From the NCBI GenBank assembly GCA_029204045.2, contig CM055077.1:9214690-9278689 (forward strand): a stretch of 64,000 bases of DNA. Reading direction: 5' to 3'. Source of the stretch: Tillandsia leiboldiana (lineage: Eukaryota > Streptophyta > Magnoliopsida > Poales > Bromeliaceae). The stretch's first letter is position 1; each line of letters starts with the position of its first letter. Below are positions 31,618 to 42,618 of the stretch, piece by piece. The notes beneath the pieces are model-generated. The model saw only the letters and a program-made list of their open reading frames with translations, made no database searches and was not told the origin of the DNA. Position numbers and translations under genes: made by a program.

Positions 31618-31950
31618 AAATTAATTTATCTTTTCATAATTGTTATCATACTATGATTTACATACAATTTTTAATTAAATATTATTGTGCTAATTAAGTC
31701 GTACTTTCATTATTGTTCTCTGTTAGTATTTATATACATACATGTTAGTACGTATTGTGGGATTGTGATGAAGATAAATATTTAATTAATTTATTTAATT
31801 AAATAGTTGATTTACTGTTACGCTAATATTGTGTTAGATTAATTAGATTGTGTTAATTCTGTTAGTAATAAGTTTCATTCTAAATTGAGCCTGCTGTTAG
31901 TATTAACAGGCATAAATTAAATATATTAAATACTGTTAGTATTAATATAT

Positions 31951-32034
31951 TGTGTTAGTGGCGCAATTGGTTAGTGTGGATGCTTCAAGTCTGATATATC
32001 CTATCATGAGTTCGAGTTTTTCTCACCCTAGCAG
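31951..32034 (+). other. tRNA/SINE-like segment in the copia leader
   Basis: An A-box-like tggcgcaattggttagtg (31959-31976) and a B-box-like gagttcgagttttt (32008-32021) are spaced about as in a tRNA gene. The arms pair poorly, so it is not a functional tRNA gene. It may be a captured tRNA pseudogene or SINE head. Confidence 0.35.
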
Positions 32035-32533
32035 TTGATGAATATTAATTAATTTTTAATACTGTTAGTATTAATATTGTAGCAGTGTTGTTGATGAATA
32101 TTAATTAATTTTTAATACTGTTAGTATTAATGTTGTATTAGTATAATTAATTTAATTTAATTTAATTTATATTGTTAGTACTGTGAATCACATAATTAAC
32201 TATTTAGTTTGCTTTGTTAATTGTGATAATTTAATCAGAGTAATATTGTGTTGTGATAACTAACTATTTAATTGTGATAATTTAATTTACATTGTACTGT
32301 TTGATTAATTAATAATATTATGGTAGTTTAATTTATCATTTCGCTGTTGCTTTTAAAAATTGTTGTGAGACTAACTCTTAATACTGTAATACTGTTAGTA
32401 TTTATTAGTACACTGTCAATTAAAATCTCATTGTTAATTAAATTTTAATCCGTCAATTTAGATTAAACTGTTTTTAAATTTTTAACAATATTGTGACATT
32501 GCGGTAGGATTGTTTGTAAACAGATTTTTCATT

Positions 32534-35500
32534 ATGCACAATTCGGCGAAACCTTTCACGTTTGATGGTCGTAATTTTAAAAGGTGGCAGAACCAAATGA
32601 GGTTCTGGCTCACCACGCTTGGGCTGGTTTCTGCTATTTCGGATTCTACCGAAAATAGTAATGGCTCTGCACCTGAAGGTGCAATTCAGACTGAGGTCAC
32701 TAGACCTTTTACTCGGAGTCAAGCCCAAGCTGGTTCCACTCCTCCCTCTGCTGATGCTGATACTACTACTACTTCTGCACCTAGACCTGTACTTCCTACT
32801 AACCCTGATATGATTGATTATCTCTGCTTGAACCGGATTCTTAGCACCCTATCAGATAAACTTTATGACATCTATTGTAGTATGAAAACTGCTAGGGAGC
32901 TTTGGACATCTTTAGAGAATAAGTATGGTCAGGTTGATCCTACCCAGAAGAGATACCAGGCGTCTGATTTGCTTAAGTTTAAACTGGTAGATAATAAGTC
33001 TATGTCTGACCAGCTTCATGATTTTGAGCACATAGTTGAGCAACTTAGATCTAGTGGTGTAGATCTTGATGAGAATTTCTTAGTTGCTGCCCTTATAGAT
33101 AAGTTGCCATCCTCTTGGAAGAGCCATGCAAACGATCTTAACCACAATCAAAGAGACCTATCCCTGAATTTTGTCCTAAGATCCATTAGGATAGAAGAGT
33201 CGAACCGAGCTAGGGATAAGAAACTTAATGAGCCTACTACCCAAGCCAACCTAGTAGAGCACCCTAAAAATAAGGGTAGAAACTTTCAGCCTCATAGAAA
33301 CTTTAAGAAGAAACCGTTCCATCATAGAAAGTTTAACCCAAACTTTAAGAAGCCTAAACCTGAGGGAAGTGGAGGCAACTTTGGTTGCTTTGTGTGCGGA
33401 AAGACGAACCACTTTGCGAAGGATTGCTACTTTCGCAAGACTCGGCCTTCTGCGCCAATGAAGAAGAAGGGAGCTCCACCTGAGCGTCAGACGAATATGC
33501 TGACTGCCGGCTCTGACCCTTCTGACTCCACTATCAGGTTAGAATCTAGTTTACCTGAGCTTAACCTTGTCCTTTGTTCTTCTGATTGGTGGATAGATAC
33601 TGGAGCTAATGTCCATGCTTGTTCTGATCGGTCGTGGTTTTCCACTTATCAGGACGCATGTGGAGGATCGGTGAACATGGGGAATGCTGCCTCTTCTCGC
33701 GTGCTTGGGACAGGTCGAGTGGATTTGAGGTTGACCTCTGGGAAGACCTTAACCTTGCACGGAGTCCATCATGTTCCCGATATTAGGAAGAATTTGATTA
33801 GTGGTTCTCTTTTAGTTCAGCAGGGTTTTAAGTTAGTTTTTGAATGTAATAGGGCAGTGATAACAAAAGGTGTGAATTTTGTAGGGAAGGGTTTTTTGAG
33901 TGATGGTTTGTTTAAACTTTCTGTATCTTCATTTCCAATGAATAAAAGTGCTATTGTTTTGAATGTTGTTTCTACTAATATTTGGCATGGAAGATTAGGA
34001 CATGTGAATTTCAATACTATCAAAAGATTGATGCATCTTGATTTGATTCCCAAATCTGATTTACCTGATCATAGATGTGAAATATGTGTACAAGCTAAGG
34101 AACCTAGAAAACCTTTTAAATCTGTGGATAGAGATAGTGATCTTTTAGAACTTGTGCACAGTGATGTTTGTGATGGAAGTAGATTTAGTAGAGGTGGAAA
34201 CAAGTATTTTGTGACTTTTATAGATGATCATTCAAAATTTTGTTATGTCTACTTGATTAAATCAAAAGATGAGGTCCTTAGCAGATTCAAAATTTATAAA
34301 GCTGAAGTAGAAAATCAGTTGGATAAGAAAATCAAAATTTTGAGATCTGATCGAGGTGGTGAATACACTTCAAATGAGATGACTAGTTTTTGTCGAGAAT
34401 TTGGAATTATACATCAAGTGACTGCTCCCTATACACCTCAATCTAATGGAGTTGCTGAACGTAAGAATAGGACTTTGATGGATATGATAAACTCGATGAT
34501 TATTAGTTCAGGCGCACCTGAGAACTTGTGGGGGGAAGTTTTGATTTCTGCATGTATAATTTTAAATAGGATTCCTCACAAGAACTCTGATGTTTCTCCC
34601 TATGAGCTTTGGAAAGGTAGGAAGCCTAATTTGAATTATTTTAAAGTGTGGGGGTGCCTAGCTAAAGTGAAGATATCTGAGAATAAGAAAAGGAAGATTG
34701 GACCTAAGACTGTCGATACAATTTTTGTGGGTTATGCACAGGATAGTAATGCCAGCAGATTTCTAGTGGTGAATTCTGAAATTAGTGAGATTTCTAACAA
34801 TACAATCATTGAGGCTAGAGATGCTGTGTACTTTGAGGATGTTTTTCCGTTTAAAACTAGAGTAGATAGATCTGTTCCTGCTGAACTAGTAGGTAGCTCT
34901 AGCAGACCTAGAGTCAGTGAACCGATAGAAGAGATTGAGCCTAGAAGAAGTAAGCGTCCTGGAGTAGAGAAGACTTTTGGAGATGATTTTTGTGTCCTTC
35001 TTGTAGAAGACACCCCATCTACCTATGACCAAGCTATGACGTCTGTAGATACATCGTTTTGGAAAGAGGCTATTTATCTTGAGATGCAGTCTATTCTACA
35101 GAATCATACTTGGGAGTTATCTGATTTACCTCTAGGATGTAAGCCTGTAGGCTGTAGGTGGATTTTTAAGAAGAAGTTGAAATCTGATGGATCTGTAGAT
35201 AAGCATAAAGCTAGATTAGTGGCACAGGGTTTTGCACAGAAGCCTGGAGTAGATTATTTTGATGTTTATGCTCCTGTTGCTAGGATTACCTCTATTAGAG
35301 TGTTGATTGCTTTAGCCTCCAGTCTTGATCTGATTGTTCATCAAATGGATGTTAAGACAGCCTTTCTAAATGGTGATTTAGATGAAGAGATCTATATGAA
35401 ACAACCTGAAGGATTTGTGGTTTCTGGACATGAGAACAAAGTGTGTAAATTGACTAGATCTTTATATGGATTAAAGCAAGCTCCTAAACAGTGGCATTTA

Positions 35501-36553
35501 AAATTTGATTCTTTGGTTGTTTCAAATGGTTTTCATGTGAACATGTCTGATGAGTGCGTATATTCGAAAGAGTATGATGGACAGATTATGATCTTATGTT
35601 TGTATGTTGATGATATTTTGATCTTTGGTACAAACATGAATGTGATAAATGATGTGAAGAAATTGTTGAATAATAATTTTGATATGAAAGATCTTGGACA
35701 AGCAGATGTGATTCTCAATATGAAGATCATTAGAAAGTCAAAAGAAATTATTATGAGCCAATCTCACTACAGTGAACAATTATTGAAGAAGTTTGGATAT
35801 TCTGATATTAAACCTGTAGTGACACCTTATGATTCTAGTGTGCATCTTAAGAAGAATAGAGGAGATCCAATAGGCCAGAATAGATATTCACAGATTATCG
35901 GATCCTTAGGATATCTAGTGGATTACACTAGACCTGATTTGGCTTATGCTGTAAATCGATTGAGAAGATATACCCATAATCCGAACAGAGAGCATTGGAA
36001 TGCTTTAGAAAGAGTGTTGAGATATTTGAAAGGGACTGTATCATATGGATTGCATTATAGTGGTTTTCCTGCGGTATTAGAAGGTTATAGTGATGCGAAT
36101 TGGATTAGTGATACAGCTGATGTGAAGTCTACTACAGGATTTGTTTTTCTCCTAGGAGGAGCAGCTGTTTCTTGGAAGTCAACTAAACAGTCATTGATTT
36201 CTAGAAGTACTATGGAATCTGAATTGATAGCTTTAGATACTACTGTAACAGAGGCTAAGTGGTTGAGAGAATTTCTTTTTGATCTGCCACTGTTGGAGCA
36301 ACCTTTAGCACCTGTGTCTATTCATTGTGATTGTAGAGCTGCAATTGACAAATGTGCCCAAGAGAATGTGGAGACTAAGATGAACAGATTTATGAAATTG
36401 AGACAGAAGTTCATTCGACAGAATTTGAAAGAAAATGTGATTGCATTGGAATTTGTGAGATCTGCAAGAAACTTGGCTGATCAGCTCACCAAGGGTTTGT
36501 CTAGGACAGTGATCCTAGAATCGTCGAGGGGGATGGGGCTTAGCCCACAATAG
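32534..36553 (+). CDS. Copia gag-pol polyprotein (intact)
   Basis: A 1339-residue polyprotein. I start it at the ATG at 32534 (MHNSAKPFTFDG), since the frame upstream has only a TTG. Domains in order: gag (about 5-230), zinc knuckle CFVCGKTNHFAKDC (from residue 285) and aspartic protease WIDTGANVHAC (about 353). A GAG-pre-integrase HGRLGHVNF and integrase with D (LVHSDVCDG, about 544), D606 (SDRGGEYTS) and E642 (GVAERKNR) follow, exactly 35 residues apart. Then comes reverse transcriptase (KARLVAQGFAQ, MDVKTAFLNG, catalytic YVDD near 1023) and RNase H (SDANW near 1186, STMESELIAL). Integrase before RT is the Ty1/copia order. No stop or frameshift is seen and all catalytic residues are present. 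Confidence 0.95.
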   Translation: MHNSAKPFTFDGRNFKRWQNQMRFWLTTLGLVSAISDSTENSNGSAPEGAIQTEVTRPFTRSQAQAGSTPPSADADTTTTSAPRPVLPTNPDMIDYLCLNRILSTLSDKLYDIYCSMKTARELWTSLENKYGQVDPTQKRYQASDLLKFKLVDNKSMSDQLHDFEHIVEQLRSSGVDLDENFLVAALIDKLPSSWKSHANDLNHNQRDLSLNFVLRSIRIEESNRARDKKLNEPTTQANLVEHPKNKGRNFQPHRNFKKKPFHHRKFNPNFKKPKPEGSGGNFGCFVCGKTNHFAKDCYFRKTRPSAPMKKKGAPPERQTNMLTAGSDPSDSTIRLESSLPELNLVLCSSDWWIDTGANVHACSDRSWFSTYQDACGGSVNMGNAASSRVLGTGRVDLRLTSGKTLTLHGVHHVPDIRKNLISGSLLVQQGFKLVFECNRAVITKGVNFVGKGFLSDGLFKLSVSSFPMNKSAIVLNVVSTNIWHGRLGHVNFNTIKRLMHLDLIPKSDLPDHRCEICVQAKEPRKPFKSVDRDSDLLELVHSDVCDGSRFSRGGNKYFVTFIDDHSKFCYVYLIKSKDEVLSRFKIYKAEVENQLDKKIKILRSDRGGEYTSNEMTSFCREFGIIHQVTAPYTPQSNGVAERKNRTLMDMINSMIISSGAPENLWGEVLISACIILNRIPHKNSDVSPYELWKGRKPNLNYFKVWGCLAKVKISENKKRKIGPKTVDTIFVGYAQDSNASRFLVVNSEISEISNNTIIEARDAVYFEDVFPFKTRVDRSVPAELVGSSSRPRVSEPIEEIEPRRSKRPGVEKTFGDDFCVLLVEDTPSTYDQAMTSVDTSFWKEAIYLEMQSILQNHTWELSDLPLGCKPVGCRWIFKKKLKSDGSVDKHKARLVAQGFAQKPGVDYFDVYAPVARITSIRVLIALASSLDLIVHQMDVKTAFLNGDLDEEIYMKQPEGFVVSGHENKVCKLTRSLYGLKQAPKQWHLKFDSLVVSNGFHVNMSDECVYSKEYDGQIMILCLYVDDILIFGTNMNVINDVKKLLNNNFDMKDLGQADVILNMKIIRKSKEIIMSQSHYSEQLLKKFGYSDIKPVVTPYDSSVHLKKNRGDPIGQNRYSQIIGSLGYLVDYTRPDLAYAVNRLRRYTHNPNREHWNALERVLRYLKGTVSYGLHYSGFPAVLEGYSDANWISDTADVKSTTGFVFLLGGAAVSWKSTKQSLISRSTMESELIALDTTVTEAKWLREFLFDLPLLEQPLAPVSIHCDCRAAIDKCAQENVETKMNRFMKLRQKFIRQNLKENVIALEFVRSARNLADQLTKGLSRTVILESSRGMGLSPQ

Positions 36554-37092
36554 AAGTTACCGGCGATGGCAACCCAACCTGTTGCAGGTTCAATGGGTAG
36601 TAACAAGTCGAACAGGTAGCTTGAGGAGCACTGTTTTTGTATCCTCATCCCTATGGCGACAGTGCTCATCTCTGCAAGTGGATAGGAAGGGCTTTGGCCC
36701 TGAATGGTTCCAAGACCCATGAGGCAGGGTACGACCTTGCAGTTACCCTCTGAGGACCTACTATATGTGTGGAGTCGTGAGGCCGCGACTATGGAAAGCG
36801 GGCGGTTTCCTAAAACACACATGAATCGATTCTAGCGCATGGCCATTATAGCGCTCACCCGCTTCGAACCTTAACGGCTGTACTATGTGTGCGGTTTGTG
36901 GAAATCCGATTCACCGGCCTTGGTTCAAGGCGTAGTCCACCATTGTGCCCTCGGATGTACATAGACAAGCACTAAGTGAAGGTTCAAACCCGAAAGGTAC
37001 CTTCACCGAATATGTGGTATAAGAGATCCAGCGTTCTTTTGTGTTGCTTTGAATCTCAGTCTTTATTTGAAGTTTTAAATCATGTGGGGGAT
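36554..37092 (+). other. 3' untranslated region and polypurine tract of the copia element
   Basis: About 540 nt without a coding frame follow the stop, ending in the purine tract gtgggggat (37084-37092) directly before the 3' LTR. This is the expected plus-strand primer. Confidence 0.75.
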
Positions 37093-37679
37093 TGTTGGAT
37101 TTTATTTAGAATTTTTGATGATTTAAAACTTATTTAAATATTATTTTTTCTTTTATTTAATTTTTATTTTTATCTTTTAATTTGACTTATTCTTATCTTG
37201 CGGAGCAAGTTATCGTGCCGTTAATACACGATCTTCTCGCTTACCTTGCGGAGGTGGGTATCTTCCCGTTGGGGCACGTTCGCTCATTTGGGGTGTTAAA
37301 GAGGAAGTTTTTGCCGTGCGTTCTTCCTCCTTCTGTTTCACACCGCAATCTCCCCTAATCCCATATTCCAGATATTATTCTCGTTGTTTTGTTTTCTTTT
37401 GATTTGCTGGATCTTTGAAAGCTTGCCTGGTTCACCTTGCGCCACCTTAAAATCGTGCCGACGGGGTGGAACGTGGACGTTGTATCGCTGGAAGTGATTG
37501 CCGGGAAGCCTCGCACGCAGAGGGGCAATCTTGCTTCTAGGACAGTGCTCTGCACGCCTCAATCCACAGGCCTTCTCTAAATCTTTTATTTTACAGCATT
37601 CATTTATATTTCAATTTGAATTTACTGGATTTTAAATTATTTAATAGAATCAATTTGAAAAGATAAATATTTTACAACA
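37093..37679 (+). repeat. 3' LTR of the copia element
   Basis: Nearly identical to the 5' LTR, with an extra segment of about 22 bp around 37362-37386 and about seven substitutions. It keeps caatcttgcttctag (from about 37526). Confidence 0.95.
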
Positions 37680-37684
37680 CAATG

Positions 37685-37728
37685 CATGCAGGTGGCCCCC
37701 TTCTCTCTTCCCCTCTTCCTTCCCCTCA

Positions 37729-37766
<38 letters not shown>

Positions 37767-38583
37767 CACTCTAGGTGGCCCCCATTTTCACTCTCTCACT
37801 CTCCCCTAGCGCGCTCTCCCAACAAAATCCTGAAAAATTTGGGATCACAACTTGCGAAATCCCCATCCAATCCTTGTCCGCGCGCTCTCCCTACGTAATC
37901 CCGAAAAATTCGGGATCATAACTTGCGAAATCCCCTTCTGATTTAAGAAAGATCTCGTGTGATCATCAACATCAAGAGCTTGGGATTTGGAGGATCTATC
38001 TCTTGAGGCCTATAAATAGGGAACGAAGGAGGGGAGATATAGAGGGGAACTACAGCATCGCAATTAGAGAGGGCTTCGGATTTAGGAGGCTCACCACACT
38101 GCAGCTTTGGAACCAGAGGGGGCCAAAGACACCATTGCTTCGGAACCAAGCACGATAGCCCACACTCACATGAAGAGATTGGACAGAAAGAACGAAGTAA
38201 AAAAATAAAAATAGAAAAAGAATAAAAAAAGAGTGAAGAAAATTAGGAAGAAGAAGAAGAAGAAGAAAGGAGAAGGAAGACACTTCATTTCCACCGCCGA
38301 CTCCACCGCCGTCGCCGCCGCTGTGTGCCAGCTATTGTTGTCACCTAAGGCGCTGCTGCCATCGTGTCTGCCGCCGCCGTCACGTCTGCTAGCACCGTAT
38401 TCCAACCGTCGTTGTCGTCGCCTAAGCCGTAGCCGCCGTCGCCCAAGTCTCAAGCCATCGCCACTGCCACCGCCCAAGCCTCAAGCCACCGCCACCGCCA
38501 TCGCCATCGCCCAAGCCAAGACCGAAGCTTATATAGCCATCTCCATCTCGCTCTTGCTTCAGGAACTAGAACGAACACCCTAA
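37685..38583. other. CT-rich segment with a TATA-like box and a short tandem duplication
   Basis: 37700-37800 is CT-rich. A unit of about 70 bp is duplicated (37808-37876 and 37878-37945; both carry gcgcgctctccc, then gggatcac/taacttgcgaaat). A TATA-like cctataaataggg lies at 38009-38021. 38280-38520 is a run of cgccgccg-type triplets that opens a 116-codon ORF without family resemblance. It may be the promoter end of an unrecognised transposon. No gene is claimed. Confidence 0.35.
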
Positions 38584-39581
38584 GGGGGCGTTTGGTTCAT
38601 GTTATATAGTATTACAGGTTATGTCGACATAACCAGATATTTGAGATTACTGAATCGGATTACTACTAATATTGTATTACCGCATTTGGTTTAATATAAA
38701 AATATAATATTAAATTACAGTGTATATAAAATTATTATGTTTGGTTCATTTCATAAAATTCAGTAATATTGATAATAATAAATAATCTATTTCAAAATTG
38801 CCCTTGTGATCAAATTTAATATTATTTTTGATTAAACTATAATTTAAATATAATTTGTAATTGAATTTAAAATTTAAATTTAAATTTAAAATTTGAAATA
38901 TTAAATTTAAAATCCAAAAAAATATAAAATTTAATATTTTAATTTAAAATTTTAAAATTTAAAATATAAGTATAAATATAAATTTTAAAATTTAAAATCT
39001 AAATTGAAATTTTACAATTTAAAATCCACATTTGAAATTTAAAATTTAAAATTTAAAATATAAATTCAAAATTTTAAAATTTTAAAATTTAAAATATAAA
39101 TTTAAAATCTAAAATTTTAAAATTTAAAATTTAAAATCTAAATTTAAAATTTAAAATCTAAATTTAAAATTTAAAATTTAAAATTTAAAAATTTAAAATT
39201 TAAAATCTAAAAAAGTTTAAAATTTAAAATTTTAATTTGAAATTTGAAATTTAAAATTTTAAAAATTTTAAATTAAAATTTTAAATTAAAAATTTCAAAT
39301 TTAAAATCTAAATTTGAAATATAAACTTTAAAATATAAAATATAAAATATAAAATTTAAAATTTGATAATTCAAAATTTTAAATTAATATTTTAAAAATA
39401 ACACATTTAAAGAGTTCAAGGGTTAGAGGGTAAAATTGTAATTTTATATGATATGCAATATTGCCTGCCTTCAGTAATGAAAGATACCCACACCCTCCCT
39501 TGGTAATATTTTTGATATAATCTTGCATTATTTGTAATGCTACATTACCGAACGGATTACATACTAGATAAACCAAACACA
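38584..39581. mobile_element. AT-rich MITE-like element (cgtttggtt terminus)
   Basis: The left end gggggcgtttggttcatg and the reverse complement of the right end tgtgtttggtttatctag are imperfect inverted repeats. The core is hundreds of bases of aaatttaaaattt words, like the element at 30277-30853. The GGGGGCGTTTGGTT start is common in plant MITEs, but the target duplication is not clean. Confidence 0.4.
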
Positions 39582-39629
39582 GTAATCCTGACAGGATTGC
39601 CTGTAATCTTGGCAAATGTTGGGGTTGAA

Positions 39630-40834
39630 AATAGCGATCAGGGATTGGCCCCGGGTGTCGGTTGACCCTCTTGATGTGAATGCGCTGTGTAGTACACAGA
39701 ACTTTAGCAAATTGCGAAATTCTAGTGTGCGAAGGGTTGACCCTTTGGATGTCTAAAAGTGACCGGATGTTTACTTGTGCATCAGATTGGGGATCGGATT
39801 TTCTTAGTGGATGGAGTTTCCCACTTTATGTGTACTTTTGCGTCAGATTGGGGATCGGGATTTCTTTAGTAGATGGATTTTCCCACTTTGATCATAGTCG
39901 TGATCCAGTCCTGCTATATCGTGATACTTGTGACAGAGATACTTTTGATACTGGTGACAGTGATACTTTATCGTGTGGGTCGCTCCCCTCGAGTGCCATT
40001 TCGGAGGTAGGCTTACGACCGAGTCATGAGTGCCGGTCTATTACTTATATTGGGATTCGAGTCATGAGTGCCGATCCCGTGGATTCGAGCCATATGTGCT
40101 CATCCCGCTACTGAGTTTTTGAGTTTGACAACAGAGCAGGCAGTACCAGTTCCTACTGGTTTATTGATTGGGTTTATTCAGGCAGACACTTTTACTGATG
40201 CATTCATATAGTTACTCTTTCTGGCACTGCATTTAGAGGCATAGTAGTGGTAGCTTTCCTTTATCAGCAGTTTTTATAGCTTACCACCTTTCTTTCATTT
40301 TTTTCTCTGGTAGACCTACTGGGCACGTCAGAGTTTGAGGCTTTACCCACTAGGGGAGGCTACTGATTTTATAGTAGTTCTCACCCCTATTGTCCTTTTT
40401 CCTTTTTCTCCCTTTGTTTTGCAGAGTCCTCTGCGGGAGTTGCTGGGCCGTCAGCGGCAGATCGAGGTAAGAGGATTGCGGACTAGATAGATCATCTACC
40501 CCGACTGCGAGTTTAGTTGTACTTTTGGTTGTATCCCTATCTTCTCAAACAGTTGTACTTGTACTTTTATTTTGGGTCTGGCTTTAGCCAGCTTGTTGTA
40601 TATTCTTTTGGTGAGCTGGGAGAGACACTTGTATTATATTTACAGTTGTACTTTATTTTTCTTCCAGTTTCAGTCTGAGATGTAGTAGTTTTTAGTTCAG
40701 CTATATTTTTATGCTCTTTTATTATATCTTCTATATCTGAGCAGGTTACCAGCGCTTCGTGTACATGGGAAATTCCGTGTGCACGGCGGATCTGTAGACG
40801 GGCTCGGGTTCTGGTTTACACCAGGGGCGTGACA
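39630..40834 (+). mobile_element. LTR-A, plus orientation, 5'-truncated (5' LTR of a gypsy element)
   Basis: It matches in reverse the LTR-A at 42786-43620, for example gtttacttgtgcatcagatt and the ending caccaggggcgtgaca. It keeps about 300 bp after ctcgagtgcc (about 40000-40320) that the other copy lacks. U3 and the TATA region are missing. It is followed at the proper distance by a primer-binding site. Confidence 0.75.
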
Positions 40835-40842
40835 GAATAGGT

Positions 40843-40855
40843 TGGTATCAGAGCT
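40843..40855 (+). promoter_or_regulatory. Primer-binding site (initiator tRNA-Met type)
   Basis: tggtatcagagct starts 8 nt after the LTR end. It fits the usual plant LTR-element site complementary to the 3' end of initiator methionine tRNA. Confidence 0.85.
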
Positions 40856-41126
40856 TAGGGATAGGTCAGTTGGGACTTAGAAAACCCTAGGCTTTTGACG
40901 GACCCTAGGACGATAGGGCGCGAGAGACGTGATATTTTGCGAAAGTCGGTGATTTATTTGTTTGACTCTTTCAGTGAGTGAAGAGGGATCGACATATCCT
41001 ATTTCTGGTGGACAATTATGTTGGCTGCAGACAACATAAAGTTACAGAAATAGGGGGATGTCTTTGACTTTCGCTAGATTGGGTAGAGTGTGGTTTTGTT
41101 ACTGACGTGTGTTTTCTGGTGGCAGG

Positions 41127-42063
41127 ATGTCGCCCCGTCGTCATTCTTCCACCTAGGGTACCCCCACACCTTTTGAGGAGCCCGAGCAGGCGGTGTCCGC
41201 CGAGATGAGGGAACTGCGGGCCTTGGTGACCCACTTAGTGGCGAGGAGCTTTCGACAGGACCAGCGCCTGGAGCAGCTACTGGCGCAGAGGGAGGACTTG
41301 GCGGTTGGAGAGGGGGCCGGGGCTTCGACGCAGCAATCAGAGAGGAAACGCCCAGCCCCGGATGTTGATGGGCAGGCCAGTTCTTGGAGACCGCCACGAC
41401 CGCCGCGGCCTCAGTTTTATGGCCGTGGGCTTTCTGGGCGACGAGGGCCTGGAGGGTCCCAGAGGCCGCCGCCGCAGCAGTCGCAGAGACAGCCACGGTA
41501 TCGCGACCAGTGTATTTTCTATGGAGGACCTCATCAGCCAGATATCTGTGAGCAGAGGTGGGGTCGCTGTTATAGGTATGGACAGTCGGGCCACATTCGA
41601 GCTACATGCCCCCTGCCGACTTCCACGGCACCATCTTCAGCCTTGGCTCCTATTGTATCCCAGCAGAGGTCTCAGTCGCGATGGTAGACGGCAGCAGCAG
41701 CAGCAGCAGCAGTCGAGGCAGTCCTGATTTTCTGACCCGTGTATCTTCTGTGGAGGTCAGCATTTTGCTAATACTTGTGATGAGCGGCAGGGACGCTGCT
41801 ATCTTTGTGGCCAGTCTGGGCATTTGCGGGCTTCATGCCCCCTGCCGACATGTGCATCACCGACTTTGGCATCTGTTCCTACTACTTCCCAGTTGCGACC
41901 GGGAGCTTCACCGACAGATCTCCAGGCAGACCGAGCTTCGCCTTCCTGCCCATCTGGTGAGAGACAGCCGTTGCTGAGCGGCCAGAATTGCTTAGCGTCG
42001 ACGGAGGAGTCTGCTATAGCTGACTGTGTGGTGGCAGGTATGATTTATTTCTGGCTTTAGGAT
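41127..42063 (+). pseudogene. Ty3/gypsy gag remnant with zinc-knuckle region
   Basis: An ATG at 41127 opens MSPRRHSST and then a stop. The frame resumes as an acidic and Gln/Arg-rich gag piece (about 41193-41687) with a knuckle-like CYRYGQSGHIRATC. A second, shifted frame near 41740-41860 has CYLCGQSGHLRASC, so the knuckle region is duplicated. The capsid part usual for plant gypsy gag is missing. Several frame breaks make it non-functional. Confidence 0.7.
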
Positions 42064-42618
42064 TCATACCTTATTTGATATTGGAGCATTGCATTCTTTT
42101 GTTAGTAGATCATTTGCATCATTGCATGAGTTAGAGGTAGGACGTCTACCACGTGCACGAGAGGTTCAGATTCCCGATCATACTTTGCACGTGGAGGAGT
42201 GTTGTTGGTCCTGCCCGGTGCAGATCGAGTCCGGGATTATGCCAGCAGACCTGTTGGTCTTGAGACAGCTGTGGGACTTTGATGTGGTACTTGGGGTGGA
42301 CTGGCTGACTCGGTATTTCGCGATGATAGATTGTGCCGCGAGGACTGTCACTTTTAGAGAGCCAGGCCAGGAGATGTTAGTGTACCGGGGTTGCCAGGGT
42401 GCTTTCTTTGCTTCTATAGTTTCGACTTCGCGAGCGTGGCAGATGATCCGCAGAGGATGTGTAGCCTTTTTGGCTGGTGTAGTTGAGGAGCCTACAGCGG
42501 CTCCGGGACTCGGGAATATCCCTATTGTTCGTGAGTTCCCGGATTTTTTCCCCCGGAGATGACTAGCATGCCGCCGGATAGGGAGATTGAGTTTTTGATT
42601 GACGTAGTTCCAGGAACT
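42064..42618 (+). pseudogene. Ty3/gypsy protease and start of reverse transcriptase (broken)
   Basis: The protease frame reads HTLFDIGALHSFVSRSF from about 42065. The normal catalytic triplet D-S/T-G is D-I-G here (42077-42085), and the following A-S-H is A-L-H. VVLGVDWL and the linker EFPDFFP follow. A one-base shift in a C run (near 42552) breaks the frame. The RT start MPPDREIEFLIDVVPGTAPI stops at about 42612, where the element homology ends. All palm motifs are missing. Confidence 0.75.

Larger units (their letters stand above)
31036..37679 (+). mobile_element. Complete Ty1/copia LTR retrotransposon
   Basis: The 5-bp target duplication caatg lies at 31031-31035 and 37680-37684. LTRs of 565 bp (31036-31600) and 587 bp (37093-37679) begin tgttgg and end caaca. 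They differ by about seven substitutions (six of them transitions) plus one insertion of about 22 bp in the 3' LTR, near 37362-37386. The order is LTR, leader of 933 nt, gag-pol ORF, a 3' untranslated stretch of about 540 nt, a purine tract and the 3' LTR. One intact ORF and low LTR divergence suggest recent insertion and possible autonomy. The usual tggtatcagagc primer site is absent after the 5' LTR. Confidence 0.95.

Noticed and set aside
31951..32034. A functional tRNA gene
   Set aside because: The A- and B-box words are present, but the acceptor, anticodon and T arms pair poorly.
32510..32533. Longer start of the copia polyprotein
   Set aside because: The frame begins with TTG there. 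The first ATG is at 32534 and gives a typical copia gag start.
38233..38583. 116-codon ORF with Lys, Ala and Pro runs
   Set aside because: It follows poly-A and cgccgccg repeats and has no recognisable domain or gene context.
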